From Paulinella micropora (Eukaryota > Cercozoa > Imbricatea > Euglyphida): 64,000 nt of DNA. The notes beneath the pieces were generated by a model, which searched no databases, was not told the origin of the DNA, and worked only from the letters and a program-made list of their open reading frames with translations. Each line of letters opens with the position of its first letter. Within the stretch, counting starts at the first letter, position 1. Both the position numbers and the translations under genes were made by a program. Location of the stretch: NCBI GenBank assembly GCA_009731375.1, contig BJOX01000189.1:299802-363801 (forward strand), read 5' to 3'. Below, piece after piece: positions 8,512-55,830 of the stretch.

Positions 8512-11500
8512 ATGCCTACTGTTGATGAACAGGATACGAACGGTTCCGTTCCTCCCAGACGTGAAGGTGAAGGCACACAGCCTCACAAGCCTCAAGGTAA
8601 GCACTTGCTAGTTCATCCTTCGAGAGCTAATATGATAAATGATGCGAATAGGAAGGCGAAGAAGGCGATGGAGGAGAGGAAGCCGAAACCAAAGGCTAGG
8701 TCTTCTCCTACGAAGAAGCAGCGGACCGTACCCCCGCCAAAGGACTCAATAGTCTCTGCTATAGACACGAGTACACTCGGTGTACCAGACTCTGTCCAAA
8801 AGACACTCGAGATACCGGAAGCCCCGGAGACTCAAGAAGTTAAGTTGGCGGAAAAGGGGGGAGAACGAGAAGAGGACAAGGAACTTGAGCTTAGACTCAA
8901 AACCCTAGAACGAAAAATTCATGTGCTAGCGGCTAGTTTACATAGACCAGACGCGCTATGCTACACTGACCTCTTTTGTGAAACTTTACAAACCACATTA
9001 AAAGTTGGTAATGATACGATGGCGAATATTAATATTGTCGGCCAGAAGTTTTTGAATAGTCACCGGACATGGGTGGACAAAAACATTAGAAAAACAAAGG
9101 GGACCCTAAAAGGGGTAGGCAGCCGTACGGAAATTACGGGCATCGTCACATTAATTTTCAAATTGAAATCCGGTCGAGTATATCGTGCGGACCTCTATGT
9201 TGTCCCCGATTACCACGGTTCAATCCTGCTGTCGTATGACCAATTGGCTACGATGGGGGCTGTGATCGATTGCGCCGCACGGCGGGTGATTTATGGAGTG
9301 AAGAATGGAGAGGAGGAGGATATTAATCCGATGACTGCTACTGACTCATACGAGGCTTTTGAGCTGAGTCTAGCAACGGAGAGGAAAAAGTTGGCCTTCG
9401 TACATGAGGCAACTGAAGCCTATGTACACCCCTATGTCACAGTGCCGGAGGAACTGACCTGGACCGACAATTGGGAGACGGAGATGCAGGCGTATACGGT
9501 TACGATTCCCGCATGGGACAGAAAGTCTATTGATGACTTAGTCGTAGCGCGTAATGAGGAGATAATATGTGTTGCGAAACAGTGCCCGTCGTTGGCCAGA
9601 TTCGCAGAAGGTGGCGGGGCAGATGTCCATATTACTAATGGCTACTGTTACCATGCGAAGGTGTCAGATGAGAAGAGAGAGGCGTTTGTGCCAAGGAGGA
9701 AGGGGCGTATCCCCGATACTCCAGCGGATGACATTAAAACTTTTATCACGAACTTTTGGGGCGATGTGCCTACCTGGCCGCGCTCATTAACTGAAGTGAA
9801 AAAGTGTCTACGGACTCTATTTGAGAGTAACAAGCCGTATACTGTCATTCTGCCATACAATGAGAAGGCGATCTGGGCACAGGAGATAAGGGACCGGCTT
9901 ATTGATCATCCTATACCTGTTCCTTCTCGCAAGCAACAGTTAGTGGTGGCTTGTCGACTCGGGTCTCGGGAGCAGAGCAGTGCATACAAGCAAAAGCTCA
10001 GAGCCCAGGACAAGTTGAAATTGATACCTCAAGCTTTCACATGCTTTGATGGTTTCTACACCCGTAAGGCTCCGATACAATACGCGAACCTTATTGATAT
10101 GCTTGTCGGGCTGGGTCATGATGATGAGCCGGACACAGTCACGTATGAAAGAACGGGACTAGACGATTTGTCCGAGGAAGATTTGAGTTTGGAGGAGGAC
10201 TTAGCGCCCCTCAAGGAGCATAAGAAGATGTCGGAGGAAGATTTCCAAGCGGCGGCGCGGAAAATTTTAGAAGAAGGAGTGGGTTCGGAGAGAGAGAAGG
10301 CGTTTCTCAAAGCTAAGATGGAGGCGTACAGAGAAATTTTCGACCCTCCTCGGGCAGGTGGTGTAAAGTCGGATGACTTCACTGCTGTCATTTACAAGAT
10401 ACCGGGTGCGGAGCCATCTCCGGCACCACGGAGGGCAAATTTGAGCATACATGAGGCAAAAATAGCGGAGGAGAATGTGAGACAGTTGCTCGATGAGGAC
10501 TTTATTGAGAGATCTACATCTCCAATTGTCTCTCAACCGAAAATCGTCCCTAAGCCAGGAGGAGAATGGCGCTTGACGATCAATTATGCCCGTGTGAATA
10601 AGGTGCTAGAGGAAGAGAGAAATCCTCTGCCGACCTTAGAAGAAGGCAGAAGGGTGCTGCGGAATGCTAAATTCTATTCGGTCATTGACCTTAAGAACGG
10701 CTTCTGGCAGATACCACTGGACGAGAAATCCAGATGGCTGACTGCATTCGTTGTGGGTATGGAAATATACCAGTGGAAGGTGCTTCCAATGGGACTCAAA
10801 CAGGCCCCGGGGCTCTTTCAGAAGGCGATGCAGAAGATGTTGAGCGGTCAATATGACGACCAGTCGGAGGATGGTTTTATGAGAAGGAGAGGACAGAAGG
10901 CGGGAGAATATGCATTTTGTTACATCGATGACATCATCGTATACTCTAACACAATGGAAGAGCATATCGATCACTTGTCAGATGTCTTCAGGCGCATCGG
11001 AGCTTTTGGCCTGAAATGCAACCTAAAGAAATGTCAGCTTGCCAGGACAAGTGTGACGTATTTGGGTTACGAGATTTCTCATAATAGGGTCTCGATATCG
11101 CGCGAAAAGAGGGAGGAGATCATGAGTAGACAGTTGCCAAAGAATCGCACGGAGTTACACTCTTTTCTTGCGATGGCACAGTACTACAGCCAGTTCATAC
11201 CCGATTGGGGTGCAACTCGGGCTAAGCTGGAGAAGATGATTGATTTTGGAGACTTTGAGAAGTGGGATGAGGAGGCTTTGCAGGCGTTTAATACGCTCAA
11301 AGATATCATTTATAAAGATCCCAAGGACGGCGGATTAGTACTTATGATGCCCGACTTTACGAAACCGTTCGTAGTCGACACGGATGCATCTAAGTTTGCG
11401 ATTGGCGCGGTGCTGCAACAAGAAGATGAGGAGAAAAAGTTGCGCCCGATCATGTTTATTAGTAGAAAGCTGTGTGCGGCGGAGCGAAATTACTGCACGC

Positions 11501-14259
11501 GACAGAGGGAGGCGTTGGCAGTAGTATGGGCTCTCAAGAGGCTCAGAGAATACTTGTGGGGAGGACCTCTATTCACGGTTAGGACCGATCATCACAACCT
11601 TCTTTGGTTGATGAATCATGAACAAACCGGCCGTTTGGCGCGGTGGCAAGCTTTCTTGTCATGTTTCAATTTCACGATGGTCTACTTACCGGGAAAGCGA
11701 AACGTAGTCGCTGATAGCCTTTCCAGGCTAGAGTTTCAGTCGGAGGTGTCGGCTCTCGTATCATCAGTGGAGATGATGGACCTGTCCACGGACAAGGTAT
11801 ACGAGGTGAGCCACATAGAGGCGATGCAGATGGCAAGAGGCGTTCGTTATGACCGCACGGGTCTACGATATAGTCCTCAAGGCCCGGAGCATGGCATATG
11901 CTGTGAGGCGCATGTTCTCGAAGACGCTGAGTGGTCTTATGAGGCATACGAGAACGCGAAGGCGAATATAAAAGAAGAGGAGGAGACGACTGAGGTCTGT
12001 ACTGAACCTCCACAGGAAAATCGAAGCGAGCTTGATGAAGACCCGGAAAGGGTAGGAGTAAGGTTGGAGGACGGTACTATTCATATCGCCTCGCCTACCG
12101 CGTGGAGGCAGCAACAGGCGACGGATCCGGAGTTCAAGGAGCTCATAACGTTATACAAGAACCCTAATGAGCTTAAAAAGACTCCACAGATCAAAGATCA
12201 GATGAAGGAGATGGCGTGGAGAGATGGGCTATTGTGGTACAAGGGCCAGCATGGCAAATTTGCATCACAGCCTGACAAATGGACTCTCTGGGTACCAGAG
12301 AAGTTGAGGCGCTTTATATATGTCGCAGCCCATAACTGCCCCTTACTGGCACATCCGGGTCGACAAAGAACTCATTGGTTCATAGCGAGGCGATTTTGGT
12401 GGAAAGGGATGAAGGAGGAGATAGACAGGGAAGTGGACGCATGCATCCCATGCAAAACCACAAAGACACCGCTGAAGGCGAACTTTGGCCTGATCGGTAC
12501 ATTCCCGTTACACGCCGGGATGTTTGAATTTTTACACATCGATCATGTGGGACCTTTCCCCGAATCGGCAGAAGGGTACAGATACCTTCTTACCGCAATA
12601 GATCGAGCCACCAATTATGTCTGGGTTGTTCCTGTTAAGGACGCTACAGGCAAGACAACTGCGGAGGCTCTGATCGATAGGATCGTCTCGCAGATCGGAG
12701 TGCCTAGAAAGATATGTTCTGATCGAGGTTCTGACTTTAATAATGAAGTCATCGACAGACTATCTAAGTACTACGGGATGAAATGGCAATATGTTACTGC
12801 CTATAACCCGAGAGCGAATGGCAAGATCGAGCGGGTACATAGACCTCTCAAAGCCTCGCTTAAGATGTACTGTATGAAGAAGGAGAATCAGAGAGCCTGG
12901 GTGGAGGCAGCACCTTCATTTGCCTTTGCAATGAACTGTCTACCCTCATCGGCATTAGGAGGAGCCAGGAGCTCAGTCTCGCCATATCAATTGGTTTACG
13001 GCCGAGAGCCTAATATCCCAACCTCACTTCTGCATCCAAAAGACACTTGGGCAGATGAGGATGAGTTGTTCGGGATGAGACTAAGAGCGAAGATGGAGGC
13101 GGAACAAATAGTTGCGGCGCACAGGGAGGCGGAGCGCAGAAAGACTGACGCACAAGGAGTGCGACAAGCGCACTTAGATCAAGTCCGTTTCCAGGTTGGG
13201 GATATTGTACTCTTGTACCATCCTCAAGTCCCTAAGGGGGTTAGCTCTAAGCTGTTTACCCACTGGAAAGGACCATACCAGATCATGGAACAGATGGGAC
13301 CTCTGAATTATAAGATCAGGGGTAGAGGGAAGGTGCAGATTGTGAATGTTCGAAGGCTGATCAAATATGACCCCTTCTTACTTGAGGATGAATCCGTTGA
13401 GGAGGCGTTGAAACGGATGAAGGAGGACTTCAAAGAGGTACCGCCTATACAGAAGGAGGATACCTTAGAGGAGGAGAATGCCTATCGGGCACCTGTCACG
13501 GAGAAGGAGGAGACCGAGAAGGAGAGTAAGGAAGACTCAAACCGCAAAAGCGCGGCGGGGACTCAGTCTAAAGCCCCCATAGTCCGCGGCGGTACGAAGG
13601 AGAAGTTCACGGAGGCGCAGAGGAGGAGAGCGCAAAACGATCTCATCTTCGACCAACCGAGGAAGGTGGCAAGGTCGACGCGAGCGACGGATGTCCATGG
13701 AGGAGGAGGGGAGAAGGACACTAACCCGAACGCGGGTAATGTGGACATTCGACATGTGCGATGGAAGGAAGGAGAGGCGATTGCGGCCATCAAGTGGGTC
13801 CGAGACGCTTTTTATCTGTTGAGACCGGCAGAATCTCATGTTGCCGATGACACTCTCTCAGATCTTTATCTCATGCGAGCTGTGGCGGTCCCGCAGACTA
13901 CACGGGCAGCACGGACATCGAAGAGATCCTTAGCAGCAAAAACGATACAACCGGTACTCCATTTTTGGAGAAGCATGGACCCTGTTGAGGATCCAAAAGC
14001 TAGACAATATTTACCGGTGTACAAAGACGCGAAAAATCTCGAGACATGGGATGATACTATTACCCTTCGAGACAAAGACCACACTGCGTGGACTATTCAG
14101 TCACTGCCTAGAGGAGTGCTTGACATTCCTTTTGACTTATCTTTGGGCGCCATCCCTAACAAAATATGGGACATTCTGGAGGAGTCGAAGTTTGACTTGA
14201 CTTTTGTTGGCGGCCCGCCACCTGGCAAAGGGGTTCGCGCAAGGCGACGAAGGCAGTAA
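8512..14259 (+). CDS. pol: Pol polyprotein: protease, reverse transcriptase, RNase H, integrase (1915 aa)
   Basis: Enzymes for reverse transcription and integration. The protease region has D168-T-M-A where DTGA is usual, and ILLSYDQL at 238-245 followed by MGAVIDC, the usual flap-distal pattern. Reverse transcriptase spans about 640-880 with VIDLKNGFWQ and YIDD at 804-807. RNase H has DTDAS (D958), E1000, D1026 and D1068. Integrase has an HHCC zinc finger (H1274, H1281, C1311, C1314) and a catalytic triad D1344, D1404, E1440 with exactly 35 residues between the last two. A GPY/F-like module (HWKGPY) starts at 1584. About 295 residues follow with no chromodomain I can recognise. The first ATG is at 8512, but in-frame fusion to Gag through the upstream TGA or intron is likely, since gypsy Pol is normally made that way. 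Confidence 0.95.
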   Translation: MPTVDEQDTNGSVPPRREGEGTQPHKPQGKHLLVHPSRANMINDANRKAKKAMEERKPKPKARSSPTKKQRTVPPPKDSIVSAIDTSTLGVPDSVQKTLEIPEAPETQEVKLAEKGGEREEDKELELRLKTLERKIHVLAASLHRPDALCYTDLFCETLQTTLKVGNDTMANINIVGQKFLNSHRTWVDKNIRKTKGTLKGVGSRTEITGIVTLIFKLKSGRVYRADLYVVPDYHGSILLSYDQLATMGAVIDCAARRVIYGVKNGEEEDINPMTATDSYEAFELSLATERKKLAFVHEATEAYVHPYVTVPEELTWTDNWETEMQAYTVTIPAWDRKSIDDLVVARNEEIICVAKQCPSLARFAEGGGADVHITNGYCYHAKVSDEKREAFVPRRKGRIPDTPADDIKTFITNFWGDVPTWPRSLTEVKKCLRTLFESNKPYTVILPYNEKAIWAQEIRDRLIDHPIPVPSRKQQLVVACRLGSREQSSAYKQKLRAQDKLKLIPQAFTCFDGFYTRKAPIQYANLIDMLVGLGHDDEPDTVTYERTGLDDLSEEDLSLEEDLAPLKEHKKMSEEDFQAAARKILEEGVGSEREKAFLKAKMEAYREIFDPPRAGGVKSDDFTAVIYKIPGAEPSPAPRRANLSIHEAKIAEENVRQLLDEDFIERSTSPIVSQPKIVPKPGGEWRLTINYARVNKVLEEERNPLPTLEEGRRVLRNAKFYSVIDLKNGFWQIPLDEKSRWLTAFVVGMEIYQWKVLPMGLKQAPGLFQKAMQKMLSGQYDDQSEDGFMRRRGQKAGEYAFCYIDDIIVYSNTMEEHIDHLSDVFRRIGAFGLKCNLKKCQLARTSVTYLGYEISHNRVSISREKREEIMSRQLPKNRTELHSFLAMAQYYSQFIPDWGATRAKLEKMIDFGDFEKWDEEALQAFNTLKDIIYKDPKDGGLVLMMPDFTKPFVVDTDASKFAIGAVLQQEDEEKKLRPIMFISRKLCAAERNYCTRQREALAVVWALKRLREYLWGGPLFTVRTDHHNLLWLMNHEQTGRLARWQAFLSCFNFTMVYLPGKRNVVADSLSRLEFQSEVSALVSSVEMMDLSTDKVYEVSHIEAMQMARGVRYDRTGLRYSPQGPEHGICCEAHVLEDAEWSYEAYENAKANIKEEEETTEVCTEPPQENRSELDEDPERVGVRLEDGTIHIASPTAWRQQQATDPEFKELITLYKNPNELKKTPQIKDQMKEMAWRDGLLWYKGQHGKFASQPDKWTLWVPEKLRRFIYVAAHNCPLLAHPGRQRTHWFIARRFWWKGMKEEIDREVDACIPCKTTKTPLKANFGLIGTFPLHAGMFEFLHIDHVGPFPESAEGYRYLLTAIDRATNYVWVVPVKDATGKTTAEALIDRIVSQIGVPRKICSDRGSDFNNEVIDRLSKYYGMKWQYVTAYNPRANGKIERVHRPLKASLKMYCMKKENQRAWVEAAPSFAFAMNCLPSSALGGARSSVSPYQLVYGREPNIPTSLLHPKDTWADEDELFGMRLRAKMEAEQIVAAHREAERRKTDAQGVRQAHLDQVRFQVGDIVLLYHPQVPKGVSSKLFTHWKGPYQIMEQMGPLNYKIRGRGKVQIVNVRRLIKYDPFLLEDESVEEALKRMKEDFKEVPPIQKEDTLEEENAYRAPVTEKEETEKESKEDSNRKSAAGTQSKAPIVRGGTKEKFTEAQRRRAQNDLIFDQPRKVARSTRATDVHGGGGEKDTNPNAGNVDIRHVRWKEGEAIAAIKWVRDAFYLLRPAESHVADDTLSDLYLMRAVAVPQTTRAARTSKRSLAAKTIQPVLHFWRSMDPVEDPKARQYLPVYKDAKNLETWDDTITLRDKDHTAWTIQSLPRGVLDIPFDLSLGAIPNKIWDILEESKFDLTFVGGPPPGKGVRARRRRQ

Positions 14260-15054
14260 GTGACATTTTTTTCTTTTATCACGCGTCGGACATTGAAAGC
14301 TGCATGTGGATTAATCTCATAGTGCCCATGTCAGATCATGTCTTATTAAAATGTTTTTATACCATTGTTGTTACTTGGCATTTTTATCGCAACATATGAG
14401 TGCGAGGGTCAATCGGCAAATGGATACGACACCGTATAAGGGGATCGCTTGTGAGTTTAGCGATGGTGTTCCTGGTACGACCCTGCTTCAAGTATCCAGG
14501 GTGATGTTCTCAAAAAATGTTCTCATAGTAGACATATTAAATTTTTTTCTTTGGATATACTTAATATCGTCATACCAGCACGGTCCGTCTCTACTTGTGT
14601 CGGCATATCGCATGGTCGGGCTCACTCACCCCGGCTTTGGATATAGTTATTAGGTCTGGCCCCCTAGTACTATATTAAGGTAACCGATTGAATACAAGGG
14701 TATGTTATTAAAAGACAATGTATTTACTGATCGGAAGTGTTTTTGGAGAAGGAGAAAAATTATAACGCTGCTTTTATTGCAATAGTAATACTATTTGTTC
14801 TTGACATACTGCCTCAGAATTAAGTTACGGGGGGGACAACAAGTGTGGAAGGAGGAGTTTTTATTTACAAAAACGAGGCTGGAGATTTATAGTTGACTCG
14901 TGTCTGGCGTATGCGTTTTATATATCCACTGCACCGTCTATCCGTGGGTTAATGCACTTAGTTGCGACACCCCGTAGCGTTTGTGCAGAAAAGAAATCAG
15001 CAATTATATGACGAAAATATTGCATATTTCCGTCATAAAAACGGGAAGGGGTAC
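14260..15054 (+). other. Retrotransposon 3' non-coding region with polypurine tract
   Basis: About 795 nt between the pol stop and the 3' LTR. A 100-codon frame (14351-14653) has no recognisable motif. A purine run AAAAACGGGAAGGGG at about 15037-15051 sits three bases before the 3' LTR and is the likely plus-strand primer. Confidence 0.65.
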
Positions 15055-15301
15055 TGTAGGCATCACCCCCCGGATAGCCGGTAAAAAGTACCCTTTTTCT
15101 GGTGTCAGGTGCACCTAGTTTTTTCCCATTATTTTCAATATCGTTTGGCCGGATTTGACCTAATGCCATTTTAACCTTGGTCTGTTGCCGTTTTCTTTTC
15201 GGCTTCACTGAGCTAATATAACGAGACATCATTCTCTTTTGGGGATTTGTGTCTGGTTGTATTACCGACTTTTTATTGAGCTATCTTCGGGGAATGTAAC
15301 A
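15055..15301 (+). repeat. 3' LTR (247 bp)
   Basis: Near-identical partner of 4913-5159 (two substitutions by hand alignment). It begins TGTAGGCATC, ends ATGTAACA, and is followed by the ATGA duplication at 15302-15305. Confidence 0.95.
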
Positions 15302-17410
15302 ATGAGCCTCAGCCTGATCAGTCGGGCGCACTGAGCCGGACGGCCGGTGCGGCATATTACTGTAACTGAGTGGTAGGCCGCCGAAACTTCATGATCTGAG
15401 TATTATGTTCACTGCCATGATAATTGAGAGTCAACAATACGAGTTAGTATCAACCGTGACGACGGTCACACAGTGTTGAAACAGATGCAGCCGATGCCGG
15501 ACGCGACCGAACTGAGGATTTTTCAATATACTACAAAATTTTCACTCACTCTAAGGCTCTCAAAATATTAATATTCATTTAGGCATGATCAGACATTTGG
15601 CTACTGGGAGTCGGAAGTTGTGGTCGGAAAGTCAGAGTCTCGGATTCAATCAGTTTTAGTGAGAAATCATTTAAAAACTGTAATCACTAATATATCAAGA
15701 ATAAACTACCATCATGGTTACTTACGCTATATTTTTGCAAGGCTATGTAGTCCGACTTGGAAAGTCGATGAATGACTTCACTGAATGCCGCAGTACCAGG
15801 TTTTCAAGTGTCAAACTTTGGCACATAGAGTCACTAAAACTTTGAAAATATTATCACGAATTGATGTCGCTATAACTAGCATGTTTCAATCATATATACA
15901 GCTTCGTGCCCTGACCCTCGAGGCAGGCTTTCATATGTACAAGTTCGCGCCCTGACCCTCGAGGCAGGCGTCGCAAGCAATAAACGGGGCCAGAACTTGG
16001 TGGTGTGTAACCCTGTTCAGTTTCTGAATCAGATCCAGGGAACAAGCGAGGTCATGTTAACCGTGTTAAGTTTCTGAATCAGATCCAGGGAACAATCAGC
16101 TGACCATAGGCCGGCCTTGCGGTTACAACCACAACAGCCGTTGCGCATATCATTTTGAAAACTTTCCAACCCACAGAAGGCCAATTAGAATGCTCCAGCA
16201 AATCGTTCATATTGCTCATGTCTCCGCCATTTCTTGCGCCAATATCAAAGGCAGTCATGTCTTCTCTTTAGTTTGGATCCGCGAAACCTAGAACAAGTAA
16301 AGCACACGACAGCTGCCCAAGACGGATCTAAGCTATTCTTGGAAGTTGTGCCAAACATAAATGAATCCACTCACCAAGAAATAAAGGGAGCTCGATCATG
16401 TTGTGCATACAAAAGATAGTACTAAAGTTATATCCGTAGATTGCAGTGAAAGGTGGCGTCGCGTGTGTTTGTAAGGCTGGGACAAACACACAAAGAGGAC
16501 CTATTGAGTATTTTGGAGTGTGGGAAGCAGTCAAAAGTTGAAATAGGGCTCGGGGGTGGGACTAGTGGGATGGCAGTGGTTGTGTTGTGTTGTGTAAAAG
16601 GTTATGTGAATATTGTGAAGAGTGCGTGAAGGTTTTGATGCCCGAGTCCTCTCGCTGATCTGCTGAGGTCGAAGATTTGACATCCCTTTGTCACGGGCCA
16701 GCTAACCCGTGTGACTTTCCGAATATGGATTTTCGAGACGGAAAGGGTAAAATGGCAAAACATTTTCAAATCACGACCGCAACTGCCGTAAATATATGGC
16801 TAAATCCTCTCATCCTTTTCTCTTCCTTCCACCGCAAATGACGGATAAACGAAATGGACTCACCGCAGATTACGGGTACTTTGGACGTTTTCCCGGAAAA
16901 CTAACGAGCAGGCCGGCCCAGGCCAGAGCGTGCGTGGTTCTTCGAAACGCAAATTTTTGGCAGCAGCTCTTGGCATATCGTGCACTGTGATGAATGTTTT
17001 ATCTCGCTCTTTCCTCTCCATATGTGAGGTGGTTGTATGCATGTTCAATATGATACAATTGAAGAAGAGTTTTCTCGTTTGAATCTCTTTTCTTCTTTCC
17101 TGCTGTTTGTTTGTTTCCTGTGTTCCCTCGATCTGTTCGGGTAGGCTTGCCTAGGTTTTGTGTGGCTTGTTTCGTGTTGTTGTTTGTTTCGATGCAGGAA
17201 AAAGGTGTTACAGCTGTCTGGCCCACTCTGTGTGGTAATATATTACCTGACAGGCAGGTTCAGAGGAGGAAAGAGGAATCTGGAGGGATTGAAGTTTGTG
17301 TGCAGTAGTACACTTTGTCAACAAAAGTATCCTCGGCCCGTGATTTATTTTTACCTCCTAGTTTGGGGTGAGCAAGGACAAATCTTCTTTCCTCTCCCAC
17401 CAAACCCACC
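15302..17410. other. Intergenic/upstream region, no gene recognised; two tandem pairs of direct repeats
   Basis: At about 15906-15970 GCCCTGACCCTCGAGGCAGG occurs twice. At about 16020-16095 TTTCTGAATCAGATCCAGGG occurs twice. Short ORFs at 16234-16419, 16796-16990 and 17111-17308 lack recognisable motifs. The region could contain the kinase promoter and 5' leader, but I see no decisive signal. Confidence 0.4.
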
Positions 17411-17479
17411 ATGGCGGTGCGCAAAGGGTCAATGCCACCGCCTGACTTGCCACCGTTTATAATGGTGCTCCTGTCAAAG
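17411..17479 (+). CDS. Candidate first coding exon of the kinase gene
   Basis: ATG in a favourable context (CCACCATGG) opens a 23-codon frame beginning [11 protein letters not shown]. It runs to a CAAAG|GTACGG donor in phase 0, just before the microsatellite-filled region begins. The next recognised exon (19442) starts in phase 0, so the junction is allowed. An intervening exon fragment may exist after the acceptor CTGCACAG at 18293, cut by the N gap at 18323. There is no homology support, only position and signals. Confidence 0.3.
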
Positions 17480-17514
17480 GTACGGTAACTGTATCCGTCA
17501 AAAACTACCCATCT

Positions 17515-17595
17515 TATCGATCTATCTATCTATCTATCTATCTATCGATCTATCTATCTATCTATCTGGATATCCATCCATCTATCTATCCATCC

Positions 17596-17631
<36 letters not shown>

Positions 17632-17646
17632 GTCTATCTGGATATG

Positions 17647-17682
<36 letters not shown>

Positions 17683-17691
17683 CCTACCTAC

Positions 17692-17758
<67 letters not shown>

Positions 17759-17805
17759 ATACCTACCTACCTAGCTACCTACCTACCTAGCGACCTACCT
17801 ATCTA

Positions 17806-17836
<31 letters not shown>

Positions 17837-17963
17837 ATATGTCTGTCTGTCTATCTAACTATCTATCTAACTATCTCTCGGTCTATCGGTCTGTCTGTCT
17901 GTCTATCCATCTGTCTTTCTGCCTACTCCTCCTCTCCTCCTCTCCTCTTCTTCTACTTCTTCT

Positions 17964-17995
<32 letters not shown>

Positions 17996-18228
17996 TCCTT
18001 CTCCTTCTTCTTCTTCTCCTCCTCCTCCTTCTCCTTCTCTTTCTCTTTCTCCTCCTCCTCCTCCTTCTTCTTCTTCTTCTTCTTCTTCTTCTTCTTCTTC
18101 TTCCTCTTCCTCTTCCTCTTCCTCTTCCTCCTCTTCCTCTTCTTCTTCTTCTTCTTCTTCTTTCTTCTTCCTCCTCTCCCCCCCCCCCCCCCCCCCCCCC
18201 CTCTCCCCCCCCTCCCCCCCCCCCCCCC

Positions 18229-18263
<35 letters not shown>

Positions 18264-18322
18264 TCCTCCTCCTACCACTACTTCCCTGCACAGGCTGGCG
18301 GGAGTGAACAACATCCAGCTCT
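17515..18322. repeat. (ATCT)n, then (CTT)n/(CCT)n and poly-C, ending at a 10-N gap
   Basis: About 420 bp of ATCT/CTAC tetranucleotides, then about 240 bp of CTT/CCT triplets and about 90 bp of nearly pure C. A short unique piece starts after CTGCACAG at 18293 and runs into Ns at 18323-18332. It may be the head of an exon, but its frame is undecided. Confidence 0.85.
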
Positions 18323-18379
18323 NNNNNNNNNNTCCCCCCCCCCCCCCCCCCCCCCTCTCTCTCCCTTTGTATTAAATAT

Positions 18380-18953
18380 GATACGTACCTACCTACCTAC
18401 CTGTATTGAATATGATACGTACCTACCTACCTACCTACCTACCTACCTACCTTTACCTATCCACCTACCGACCTACCTCTCCAACTATCCACCTACCGAC
18501 CTTCCTGCCTGCCTACCTACCTACCTACCTACCTACCTACCAACCTACTCATATTTACCTACTTGCTCCAACCTACCTACCTACCTCCTCTCTCTCTCTC
18601 TCTCCCTCCAACTCTCCATATCTTTCTAATCTATCTATCTATCTATCTTCTATTTATCTATCTATCTATCTATCCATCTATCTATCTATCTATCTATCTA
18701 ATCTCTCTCTCTCTCTCTCTCTTTCTTTCTCTCTCTCTCTCTCTCTCATTCCATGTCTTAGCTCCCAAATCTGAAAGGCCAGGCACAGCGCGAAATCAAT
18801 CAAGTCTATCTATCTTTCTATCTATCTATCTATCTATCTATCTGTCTATCTATCTATCTATCTATCTATCTAATCTCTCTCTCTCTCTCTTTCTTTCTCT
18901 CTCTCTCCCTCATTCAATGTCTTAGATTCCAAATTTGAAAGGCCAGGCACATC

Positions 18954-18987
<34 letters not shown>

Positions 18988-19037
18988 CCTCTCTCCCTCA
19001 TTCCATGGCTTAGATTCCACATTTGAAAGGCCAGGCA

Positions 19038-19084
<47 letters not shown>

Positions 19085-19136
19085 CTCTCCCTCTATGTCT
19101 TAGATTCCAAATTTGAAAGGCCAGGCACAGCGGGAA

Positions 19137-19177
<41 letters not shown>

Positions 19178-19376
19178 ATCTCTCTCTCTCATCTCTCTCT
19201 CTCTCTTTCTCTCTCTCTCCCTCATTCCATGCCTTGGATTCCAAATTTGAAAGGCCAGGTACATCTCTCTCTCTCTCTCTCTCTTTCTTTCTCTCCCCAT
19301 TCAATGTCTTAGATTCCAAATTTGAAAGGCCAGGCACAGCGCGAAATCAATCAATCTATCTATCTATATATCTAAC

Positions 19377-19414
<38 letters not shown>

Positions 19415-19441
19415 CTCTCTCTCCCTCATTCCTTGACTTAG
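18380..19441 (+). repeat. (CTAC)n, (CTAT)n and (CT)n arrays with six truncated copies of an exon 5' edge
   Basis: The true exon starts at 19442 after GACTTAG. Six copies of its first 25-43 bases (core CCAAATTTGAAAGGCCAGGC) precede it. They start at about 18762, 18926, 19014, 19104, 19238 and 19313. Most are preceded by CTTAG; the fifth has CTTGG. Each runs into a fresh microsatellite. No copy keeps the donor end. Confidence 0.85.
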
Positions 19442-55545
<36,104 letters not shown>

Positions 55546-55569
55546 GTACTTCATGTTTTCTTATCATAG

Positions 55570-55762
55570 TATATGTATGTATGTATATATGTATGGTATG
55601 TATGTATGTATGTATGTATATATATATATATATTGTATGTATGTATGTATGTATTTTATATATATGTATTTTATACATGTGCATATATATACATTTATTT
55701 ATTTATTTATTTATTTATTTTATTATTATTATTATTATTATAACTATTACTATTACTATTAC

Positions 55763-55823
<61 letters not shown>

Positions 55824-55830
55824 ATGGAGG
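55570..55830. repeat. (GTAT)n, (TTTA)n and (TTA)n arrays
   Basis: Microsatellites downstream of the last recognised kinase exon. Confidence 0.95.

Larger units (their letters stand above)
4913..15301 (+). mobile_element. Complete Ty3/gypsy-like LTR retrotransposon, apparently recent
   Basis: The element is 10,389 bp long. In order it has: 5' LTR (4913-5159), a primer-binding-site candidate starting TGG at 5161, a leader of about 765 nt, gag (5926-8436), pol (8512-14259), a long 3' non-coding region, a polypurine tract (about 15037-15052) and the 3' LTR (15055-15301). The order protease, reverse transcriptase, RNase H, integrase in pol is the Ty3/gypsy order. Both LTRs are 247 bp and differ at only two positions by my hand alignment. 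Both long ORFs are uninterrupted and a 4-bp ATGA duplication flanks it. I infer a young and possibly still competent copy. Confidence 0.95.

Noticed and set aside
14351-14653. 100-codon ORF after pol as an envelope gene
   Set aside because: Too short, no signal peptide plus membrane anchor arrangement of an envelope protein, no recognisable motif.
17196-17231. Exon candidate after GATGCAG (EKGVTAVWPTLCG)
   Set aside because: Splice signals only, no homology and no phase-compatible partner found.
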